Of a stretch of DNA of 64,000 bases, positions 24,850 through 35,643 are shown piece after piece (position 1 is the first letter of the stretch; every line of letters begins with the position of its first letter). This DNA is from Xestospongia bergquistia (lineage: Eukaryota > Porifera > Demospongiae > Haplosclerida > Petrosiidae). Location of the stretch: assembly GCA_963965975.1 (NCBI GenBank), contig OZ014422.1, positions 6,737,701 through 6,801,700 on the forward strand, read 5' to 3'. The translations under genes and the position numbers were made by a program. The notes below the pieces were generated by a model. That model had not been told where the DNA came from, did not search any database, and saw nothing but the letters and a program-made list of their open reading frames with translations.

Positions 24850-25364
24850 ATCATTGAATGACTGATCTACAAACAGGAATGTTTTTAAGTCTTTCCTCAT
24901 GTGAAATTAATTTGAAACAAAGATACCTCTATCATTAGAACAATAAAAATGTTTTTTTCAGAGTGATTTGAAGTTTGAGTTAGTCATTTCTAGAATGCAT
25001 AATCTTTGTTTCTACAATAACCTCAATTTTAAAAAACGGACATGAACGGAAGTGAACGTGTATTTTCGGAGGTAACCGAATGTGAACGGATCAACTGGCA
25101 CCTATAAGTCTACAGCTACCATAATTACATAAATACAAGGGAAGAATTAAAGCATCAATAAGCAGTAAGTAATTATTTTATATCACTTATAACTTATAAT
25201 AATTACTGCAAATGTTTATAAAATATTATAATATAATAAAAATAAACAGAATGAAAGGAATATCTATAAAGGTAATAACAATAATGTTTTGTACTAGGAT
25301 AACTACAGGAAATACACAATATATACTTTTAATGTATAAGTGTTTTATGTAATTGACAATAGTG
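24850..25364. other. Convergent intergenic spacer, CARD-like gene / filamin
   Basis: About 515 bp holding the CARD-like polyadenylation signal (24942-24947) and the filamin 3' UTR. A 60-bp GC-richer patch at 25035-25095 repeats a GAACGGA-type word three times (near 25045, 25053 and 25083) in otherwise AT-rich sequence. No coding potential. Confidence 0.5.
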
Positions 25365-28300
25365 TTAACCAAGTTCAAAACGCTTCTTTTTCTTCTTCTG
25401 TGGCTTTGGTGCTTCAATTGCTGGAGTATCTACATCTTCCTTTTGTACATCTTTTTTCTCAACAACACTTTCCTTTCCTCCTATATTTCCAAGACTTGTA
25501 ATACTAGGATGCATGAGACATATTATTCACCTTTGCCAGTTGTCTGCTTATCAGCAGCCACTTTCTCTTCGTATCTACCATGTTTTCTAATGATTTTCTT
25601 TTCAACAATAACCTTTTTATGGACAACAGGCTGGGAAGCCATCATCATCATACCTGTATCAAGTTAAGATTAAAAATCACAATTGTCCACACATTCCTAC
25701 CTGCAGGATGGAGTGGTTGCCCATGATGGAGTGGTTGCCTATGCATCATCATTGGACCTCCTATGTTAGAAGGGAATGACAAGTGAATTAAAGTAGTAAT
25801 AAGACCCTACCTGTTGGGATTTGACCAAATGAAGGGTTTTTCTTCATTTTCATTTTTGGTTTAATAGGACCCACTAGTAAAGCACTTCCGGACTGTGATC
25901 TAGGCATAGGTCTTTGTCCTGGTTGGAATTGGAATTCAGTAGCACCAACACTACTTGTTTTCTTACGTTTCCCGGGCTTGCGACGTGGTTCTTCCAGTGC
26001 ACTGCTCTCTTCATCTGTACTTGTATCTCGTTTTCCAGCAAGACTTTTCTTTAGTTGAGAGACCTTGCGTCGTTGTTGCTCTTGTTGATGGCTTATTTTC
26101 CTAACAGGTGGTTTGTCCTTTAGTAAATCAGTGTCTTCTTCATTGCCAGAATCCTTGTCACCAGGTGTTTTCTTAATGGATACTTTAAAGGGAGAGCCTG
26201 GTACATGGGTTCCAGACCAACGAATGAATATATCATAATTTCCTGCAACTTTTGGAGAATAGGAAGCAAGAAGAACTCGTGGTTCAGTTTCATTGACTGG
26301 ATCAGCTTGTATCTTGAATGCATCTTTGATTCCATGAACTCGAATTAAGAGAGTTCCAATACCAGCTTCTTTGGTATCAATATATATCTGACCTTCATCT
26401 CCTAGAAAACCATCCTTAATGCCAGGTCCTGTGACCTTAACTTTTGAAGCATCAGGACCTGGATGCACTCTGATCTTGAATGGACTACCCGGAACATGTT
26501 GGTCTGACCAAGCCACAACAATGAAATACCGACCTGCTACCACTGCATCAAACTTTACAGAATGAACACCTCGACCATTGTCTGCTAAATACACTTTAGG
26601 ATGATGGTCATTAGGCCCTTGGATATAAACTCGGAGAGATCCAAATCCAGCTTCACTTGAATCAACTGTAAACTCTATTGGTTTGCCAGCTATGTACAAA
26701 GTATTTTGATGAAGGCCACTGACATGACACTTTGATGCATCTGGACCAGAAACGCAATTAATTTTGAATGGACTGCCTGGAATAGGTTTTTCATAGAATG
26801 TTACAGTTGCAAAATAAGCTCCTCGAACTGGAGGCACATAGAAGACTTGATAGCTTCCATCATTTTGATCCTTGATTTTCACATTCACTTCCTGACCGTG
26901 TACAGCACTCTGGACAGATACACGAAGTGCTCCTTTCTCCACTAAACCAACTTCACTAGTAAACAAATTAAAAGAAGTTGGTTTGCTTGCTACTGCTTTT
27001 TTTAGGCCATCACCTGTTGCATGGCAAGTAAGATCACTGCCTGCACTTTTCTCAATGTTTAAATCAAATGGGCTCCTTGGCACCTGAGCTTTGCCCCACA
27101 GGACTTCAACTGAATGTGGTCCCATCTGCCAGGGAGTGAACTGTGCTTCATATTTGTTATCTCCGATGTCTTTGGGAGTGATAGTGTATTGAGCTGATGG
27201 ACCAGTTGCTTTAATAGCTAGCTTACCTACACCTGCTCGGTGAGTGACAACTGTGAATGTAATGGGATCACCAACTTTACCTTTCTTAGACATAAGAGCC
27301 TGACTAAATACCTTACACTGATTGGCATCACAAATGTTAAGATAGAGAGGACATTGAGGTATGGACTTGTCTGCCCATAGAAGGTCCAATTTGATGTCTC
27401 CAACACGTTGTGGCTCTAGTGTAACAGCATATGTAACATGGTTTTGTTGTTCTAGAGAGACTGCCAGAGCTGAGTGTTCTTTTTCATCATTAACAAGCAC
27501 ATTTACTTCTCCTAATCCTGCATCAGAGGTCTTGACAATAATAACTTCTTTCATACCTACTTGTAGTAGAGCAGGTACTTCCAGCATTTGACATTTGGAT
27601 GGATCTGAAACGTTTACTTGAAAGGGACTACCAGGCACATGTTTTCTAGCACACTCTACATACACTTCATATGATCCAGGATCAATAACAATGAATGAAC
27701 ATTCATGAAACCCATCTTCACTCCTTTGTACTGAACAAACCTGATCATTATGTGGACCATGAGCAATAACTGAGAATGCTTCCCCTTCTGGGGGCTGACC
27801 TAGAATCTTGAAGCTAATAGAATCACCAACATAAGCATATTTTCCAGTGATACTGAGACCACATATAGCAAACTGGTTTGGGTCTACAACATCACATTTA
27901 AAAGGACTCCCAGGAATATGTGCACCACCAACTGTCACATTAATATTGTAGTTATCTGGTTCTGTAGTATCATAGTGATAAGAGCACAAACCAGTCTCAA
28001 ACACAGTTGGTTCGATCATAACAGCTTCATCATCTTGCTTGTCTGTATCACAGCTTGTTATTTTGGCTTGAGGCAATTCATTACCACAATTTCCAGGCAC
28101 GATATTAAATTTGATTGTTTCTCCTAATAGTACTGCTCCCTTGTTTGGTAGAGGTAGTCCTTGAACAAGACAACGAGTAGGATCAACAACACTAAATATT
28201 AGTGGTGTTTCTGGAATGGGTTCATCAGTCCAATATAACCTCACAGTATAAGAACCAACATCATAGGGTCCAAATCTGAGGAAGTGAAGCTGTCGTTGTT

Positions 28301-31300
28301 CCACTTCTTCTTCATGAGTATAGACTCTTACAAGATCACCTGTTGGATCAGTAGCAACACAACGCAGGTTACCACTCCCAGCATCAGTCGAGTCAACTCT
28401 TATTTCAATTTGCTGGTTTAGTATAGTGGCTAAACCTTTATGTAATCTTTCTATGCTAGGCCCTGAAACAATGCATTTGTCAGCACTGGGTGCTCCCTTC
28501 ACATAAACTGTGAATGGACTTTGATAAATTGGCTGTTCTTGGTAGTCAATGCTAAGAATATATTGACCTTCTGAAGGATATGTTACAGAGAGGTCATATG
28601 TACCATCGCTATTGTCCTTCCATTGAGTGAGTGGTTTTTTAACAGTAGGTGTGGCACCCAACAATGTTTCAGTTTGATGCTTGGGTTCTTCACCTTCACT
28701 GTTGACCTCGTCACTTTCTTGTTCAGAATCTTTACTAACTTCTGACTGACTCTTTTCTTCATCATCCTTTTGCTCAGGATCAAAACATTTAACTGTTAAA
28801 AGCCCATCGTCAACAAGATTTGGCTCTGATGCATTTATAACAACTGTAGTAGTTTGGCCTGCTATAGCAAACTTCAATCCATCACCATGTGCTGTAATAC
28901 CACGTGGATCAATCACTTTGTGAATCTCAAACTCCAAAGGAGTATCAGAGACAGGAAGACCATTCCAGTTTATTTTGATTTGATAATAACCTATCTGCCA
29001 TGGAGTAACTTTTGCAACAAATGTTCCATCCTTGTTGTCTTGTAAATTAATGGCAACAGCTGTGTCTGGAGTTACTTTTACTTCAGGTATTCCATGACCA
29101 GCCTCACAACAACTGATGTCAATGTGTAGAGAATCACCTTGATTAATAATATCATCAGACTCTAGTTCGCAACACTTCACAAGCACTTTTGAAGGGTCAA
29201 CAAACATTATAATGTATGGGCTAGGCTCAATAGGATAGTCTGCCCATCTAAGTTCCATTTGACATGTACCCACTGACTCTGACATAAACGTTACTATTTG
29301 CTTTCCTTCATCATCAGGTGATGTAAGAATTTGGGGCTCAATCACTAAGTCTCCTGAGAGGCTAACCACATGACAACTGAGATCTCCAGGACCAGCATCT
29401 GAAGAGTCAACAATGATAGAACTTTCCTCACCAACTCTGACAACACTATTAGGTGCACTTGTGATCTCTATTCCAGCTGGATTGGCTACCATTACAGAGA
29501 AAGGGCTACCATCAATATTGTGGTCAGAATGTTTAACTTGAATGAAGTATTCACCTGTGACTTCAGGAATGAAGTAGGCAATGAATGTATTTTCATCTTT
29601 TCCATGCTCAGTTGTAATGGAAGCTGTGTGATCTGAATGCATAGCAGTTATAGAAAAGTTCTGAGTTTGCGTGGTTACTCCAGTAATAAGGAATTTGACT
29701 GGCTCAGATAATTTTCCCATTCCTTTCGGAGGTGTAGCTCTAAACTGAGTGGGATCTGGGATGTCACAGACCCATGGCTGTGGTAATAGATTGATGCCAT
29801 TGTATGTAAGTGTCAATTCAAGTGATCCTGGTATCTGTGGCAAATAAGAGAATTCTGTGTGTCCGCCATCTTCATGACCTTCAAGTGTCTTTTCTGAGCC
29901 ATCAGATTGGTGGGCAACAGTTTTAAGTTCTCCTGGTCCAGCATCAGAACAGTCAACTGAAAAGGTCATTTGTTCTCCTAGAACAGCTATGTAATTAGTA
30001 GAGTCTGGAAGACCACTTATTCGGCACTTTTTGGGATCACAGACAGAGAAGCTAAGAGGGGTGTTTGGGACAGGTTCATCCCCCCATATCACTGCTAAGC
30101 TTTGTACTCCAACTGTCCATGGTGTGCAAGTAACAGTATGACATTCATCTTCTGTTTGAACATCAATAGTGTATTGGGCTTTGGAGCACACTTCTGGTCG
30201 AACATGCAACTTTGATTTCCCAGCACTGTTTGTAAGCACCTTAAATTGAAAAGGTATACCAACTTGGAGTGTTGATTGGAACATTGTATCAGCATCAATG
30301 ACACATGCTCGAGTGTCACACACATTAAGTGTAAATGGAGTCTTTTGCACTTTAAAACCACCCCATTTTATGTCAATCTTTACTTCACCAAGAGCTAAAC
30401 CCGTAAAATTAACACAATACTTGTCAACAATTGTCCCATCTATTTCAGCTAGCTCATTAATATCTATGGTCAATGATGAATCAGTTGTGCTTCCATTCAA
30501 GAGTACAGTCATTAAACCTGCACCAGCTCCAGTACAGTCAATATTAATACCTTTTGACTGACCAATTTGTATTGTATCTGGAATATCACTTTCTATGAGA
30601 CAGCGAGTGGGATCAACAACATGAACTTGGAAGGGACTACCTGGAATAGGAACACCCTCCCAATTAGCATTGACTATGTATACACCAACTCGGGAAGCTT
30701 CAAAGATGAGGTGATGCACCTTTCTCCCAGCATCAGCACTTTCCTCACTGACAAAGATTCGTAAATTACGACCATCAGGTTGTTTACCAGAAACAGAGAG
30801 GCTGCCACTACCAGCCTGTGTGGTGTCGACAGAAATTTCTGCTTGTTCTTTTAGGTTAAGAAACACTCCTGGTTGAATGGCATGACCTGATGCTATGCAT
30901 TTATCAGCACATGGTTCAGGTTTGATAGTGATTGCAAAAGGACTGCCAAAAATATGGTTTTCTTCATAAAGAATGCTCAGACTATACTTTCCAATATCAT
31001 AGGCAGTGTAGTTAAGTACATATGTGCCTTTGCCCTTGTCAATACATTCTATGTTTGGTGGCTTAATAGACTTTCCTTCTTCACAGGTCATGTGATAGGT
31101 TAGCTGACCTCGTTCAAGCATCCCTTCATCTATCGCTTTAACCGTAATAGGAACAATGCGATTAGTCATAGCTTGTGAGAGTCCATCACCCGTAGCTATG
31201 ATCTGATCTGGACTGATCAATTTCAGTACTTGAAACATGAAAGGACAGTTTGGCACTGTCACACCAGCCAACCTGATATTAATCTCGTGTTTACCTGTCT

Positions 31301-34300
31301 GCCAAGGAATGAACATTGCTGTGTATGTACTGTTTTCATTGTTCACAAGTGACACTGAGTATACTGCTTGGGGTCCTTTAACTACAACTTCAGGTGAGCA
31401 AGGGCCACAACGAGCAGTGTCAATTATAACTTGAACTTCTTCATTTTGCTTGATTGTTGACTTACCTTCGAACTGTGGAGATCGGAAGGTACATAATGAT
31501 GGATCATTAACATTGATGGTAAAGGGTGTAGTTAGCACTGGATAATTAGCCCATTTCATGTCAATTTTACAAGAACCAACTTGAGTAGGCTTCAAAGTGA
31601 TTTTTTGAGGATTGAGAGAGGCTTCATCAATTTCACATTGGAGACATTTACTTTCTTGAATTGGTGTTACAGATAATCCACCAGGACCACATTTAGATGT
31701 GTCTAGTTCCACAATCACTGGTTTGCCTATTGCAACTTCAGATGGTATATCTCCAATCAATTTACATGCATCTGGGTCGGCAATAAATACAGTGAAGGGA
31801 CTGCCTGGGATATGTTGTCTTGCACAAATCACTTCTACTGTGTATGTGCCAACCATTTTTGCAGTGAATCTTACAGTAGTTGTACCTTCTTTTTGTCCTT
31901 CAGCTTTGGTTGTTGCATCATGATTCTCATGTTTTGCAGAAATAGTGACCTTCTTAGCCATGTTCTTCTTCATGCCTGTGATAAAAAACCTTATGTATTC
32001 TCCTTTTTTCCCATAGCCTTCCGGAGGAATAACTTCCAACTGGTTAGGATTGACTATATCAACATCCCATGGACTTGGAAGGATGCTAACATTGCTGTAT
32101 GTGAGAAGCAATTCAACATGACCAGATTCTTTAGGAGCATATGAACATGTTATTTGTCCAGCTTTAGACTTTTTCATTGCAAAGGGCTCCTGTGTTCCAT
32201 TTGAGAATTTAGCAAGAGCTTGAAGTTTCCCAGGTCCAGCATGAGTGCAGTCTACTACAACTTGAATTGGCTCACCAACTTTTGCTACAAATGACTGTTT
32301 GTCTGGTATGCTAACAATGGTTACTTTGGAAGGATCTCCTACTTCAAATTTGAATGGACTGCCAGGAACCTGTTCATTGCTCCATTTGACTTCAAATGTG
32401 TGTCTGCCTTGGTACTGAGGATCTATCTTAATGACATGGATGCATTCATTATGATTGCCTTTCTCTTCCGCAAGAAATAATGGAACGACTTTCATCATCG
32501 GATCATAAGCAATTGTGGACAGGTTACCTGTACCAGCATCAGTAGTGTCTACTTTAAATTCAAGAGGCATTCCAACAACTAAGTTATCTGGCTGATCAAT
32601 AGCATGACCAAACACTCTACACTTGTCAGCTTCTGGTGCAGGAAGCGCATACAACTCAAAAGGACTTCCAGTAATAGCTTCCCCAGAACATGATATGTGA
32701 ATATTGTAATCACCAGATTTAGGTACAGCATAGTTTACAAGATAGTTACCACTGCCTTGATCCTTGATACTCACTAAAATTTCAGGATCAAAGCTAACAG
32801 GAGGGATGTTTGGAACAGTATGACAAGGCAAGTCAAATCCTTTGATAACAACCTCTAATACTCCAGTTTGTGCCAGTCCTGCTTCTGGTCCAAGAAGAAC
32901 AAACTGTGTGCTTTCTTTTGCAATACATTTAGTTAAACCTTCTCCACGAGCAGCAAACTGGCCAGCATCTGTCCGCACAAATTTAACAGCAAAAGGGCTG
33001 TTAGGAATAGGTTCACCTCCCCATGTAACATCAATGCTATGTGGACCTGGCTCATATGAAATGAAACTAATGCCAAACGTGCCATTGCCATTATCTTTTA
33101 TATCTGCTGCGTATGTGCTATTTGGACTAGATGGTTTAACTTCCAGCTCTCCTGAGCCGGCATTCTTAGCCTGTACTGTAAAATTAAACAACTCTTCAAC
33201 TTTTCCTATGCCTGAAGCAAGGTTTTTTCCATATGCACTGCACTCACGGGCATCACATATTTCAGTAGTGAATGGTGACAGTTGTACGTCATACTTTGAC
33301 CATGTTACAGTGATATTAGAAGACCCTAACTTTTGAGGTTTCAATTTCAGCAAAAACATATCTTTAGCAACTTTTTCTAAAGAAGATACAATGACACTCT
33401 GGTTGGAACTTGTCACCTCTAAGTGACCTGGACCAGCTTCTTTGACACTTATATTCAGAGCTGCTTGCTTGTTTAGCTGAAGATGACTTGGTATAGCATC
33501 AAGAATAACAACTTTACTTGGATCTATGACAGACAATGTCACAGGGCTGCCATGGATATTGTCTCCTCCACAAGTTACTATAATCGAATGACTACCAACA
33601 TCAAGAGGAGTGTATGTAGCTAAAAGTGAACCATCAGGATTTTTAGTAGTAGGCAATGAAATGAGTTCACTTTGTCCTTTAGCTTCTACAGCTATACCAA
33701 AGAGGTTGGCTTCAGCAAATACAATTTTGAAGGTTGCTGGCTTTCCAATACAAGCTGGCTTGCCAGCTGGAGGATCAACTGCTGTGACTTTGCAGTGCAA
33801 CGGGTCAACAATATGGACATGAAATGGACTACCTGGTATTCCTTCATTAGCAATTTTTACAACTACTTTATCTTTCCCAATTTTTGTTGGTGTGTACGAA
33901 CACTCTGCCTCCCCATTCCCTTTAGGAATTATTTTAGCTCGCACTGTCTGCCCTGAATCATGCTCAATTACAACTTCCAAGTCGGAGATATCTGGAATGC
34001 CTTTTGCTACCATGACAACAGGTTCATTAACTTTGCCACTTTGACCATCAGTAATTTCAGGTCCGGTAAAACTGAAGGAACCTGTGTCAAATATACTTGA
34101 AGTGAAGGGGCTGCCAGGTATTTCAACATCACTCCAATAAATCACAATGGTTGCCTTGCCAGCTTCGTTAGGTGTAAAATTCACTTTGAAAATACCTTTT
34201 TGTACTTCAGACACTAGAGCATTAATATGAGAACCAGAAACTGAGTTGATTTGCACATCAAGACTGCCAATACCGCCACATGTACTGTCAACTTGAAATG

Positions 34301-35458
34301 TTGCTTCTTTACCTACAAAAGCCTTTGTTAACCCTAGCCCAGATGCTGTGCATTTGCTTGGCAATGGAACAGCTTTAGCATTTTTGAAACGTGATAAATA
34401 CGTGACAACATTGAGCTCATCTACACTAGGATCAGCCATTTCATCTGGTTTAAGCACAGGCTCCACGCCAAGCTGTTGTTCAGCTAAGTCCATAGCTCTA
34501 GTGAGGTTGTTAAGTGCATCATGGGGGTCAAGGGTGCTCCAGTCAGGGAAGAGCCCAGGACTGACTGCTTCAATAAGAGCAGCCAGATTAATACCGTTGT
34601 TCCAATCTGTTTTGAAATTGCTAACATTTTGGTACGGAATCTTGGACTTAATCCATTCCAGTAGTTGTTTAATTGCTGGGTTACAAAAGTATGAGATGTA
34701 AGTCATTACACTCATTTCATCAACATCTGGATGATTTAAATGCATGGGCTTAATGATCATTGGAATATCAAGACCTTCTTTAGCTAGTTCCATACCAAGC
34801 TTACAATTTTCAACACCATTAGAAGGTTTAAGTGTGGCATGATGCGGGCATAAACCTGGCTTGATGCGGTCAACTAGAGCACACAGCGCTAAACCATTAT
34901 TCCAGTCAGTTGAGAAATTTGCCACTTTTAGCTCTGGTATCAATGTGTTAAGCCAATTCAACATAGCTTGTTTAGTAGATAGACCCTTACCTGTGCTACG
35001 AATCTGATAATGACGTATAAGAGTCCACAGAAGCCCCAGTATCAGCTTTACATTGCCATCCATAATGTCACCTGGACCTGTAGATCACATAAATAAGAAA
35101 TTCATACATCATAGTTGTAGCCTTTAATTTACAAAAATAATTATGTATACTATAATACAAGCTTACCAATATTCACTAGCTTTATGTTTTCTTTCTCAAA
35201 GAACTCAAAGCATGATGCTAGATTTTCTCTCATCTGCACAGGTAGTCTGGGATTTTTATTTCTTATTTTGACTTGTCTTCCTGATGTGGTCAGGTTATTT
35301 AGCAAAAGTGTGATGAACCGGGCATCTTTGAGATCTTCAGAGAGATTTTCTACTTGTAGTGTGGAGGTAGAAAGAGGTCCTTTCAGCACGCTGTTTAACC
35401 AATTTCGCAGAGTTTCTTCCTGCACAGCACGCCAATTTTCATCAACTCTACGAGTCAT
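25365..35458 (-). CDS. FLN: Filamin with three CH domains and about 28 Ig-like repeats
   Basis: Actin-crosslinking filamin. Exons 35167-35458, 25811-35077, 25701-25760, 25531-25653 and 25365-25480 sum to 9858 nt, giving 3285 aa. CH1 (about 8-125) is split by the first intron ('WRAVQEETLRNWLNSVLKG' through 'GNVKLILGLLWTLIRHYQI'). CH2 ('NWLNTLIPELKVANFSTDW', 'MSVMTYISYFCNP') and a CH2-like third CH ('LLEWIKSKIPYQNVSNFKTD', 'LNVVTYLSRFKNAKA') follow. About 28 filamin repeats then run to about residue 3070, most ending in a variant of (I/V)PGSPF. One repeat, near 28640-28790, carries an acidic insert. The last 220 residues are Lys/Arg/Ser-rich, then His/Met/Gln-rich, with no terminal repeat, so the usual C-terminal dimerisation repeat is not last. 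Ordinary filamins have two CH domains; three are known in the Jitterbug type. Confidence 0.95.
25811..35077 (-). other. 9.27-kb coding exon of filamin
   Basis: A single uninterrupted open frame of 9267 nt encoding CH2, CH3 and all filamin repeats. It is flanked by a clear acceptor (CTACAG before GTCCAGG) and a donor (CCAACAG before GTAGGG). Neighbouring genes have exons of 50-300 nt, so the lack of introns is specific to this gene. Confidence 0.9.
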
Positions 35459-35643
35459 CTCTTTGCCCTGCTATATAACTGGACAAATAAAAACAAAGAG
35501 AAGAAGTAACTACAGTAAAAGTTTTGCAAACTCTGCCACGCCTTTCTTCTCAAATAAAATATGGGCGTGCTACGCGCAGACAAAAATTGGGCGTCGGCTC
35601 AACTTAATTTGCCTTTTTCATTATAGGGTCGTCCCATATCAGC
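35459..35643. promoter_or_regulatory. Divergent promoter region filamin / GTF2H4
   Basis: 185 bp between opposed start codons. It is somewhat more GC-rich than its surroundings, with CpG-containing words near 35570-35600. No TATA box was seen. Confidence 0.45.

Noticed and set aside
25226-25417. Minus-strand frame near the filamin 3' end
   Set aside because: It overlaps the filamin last exon in a different frame and runs into the 3' UTR; composition is that of AT-rich non-coding DNA.
26120-33960. Many short open frames on the plus strand and in other minus frames across the filamin exon
   Set aside because: They are shadows of one long, strongly conserved frame and contain no domain of their own.
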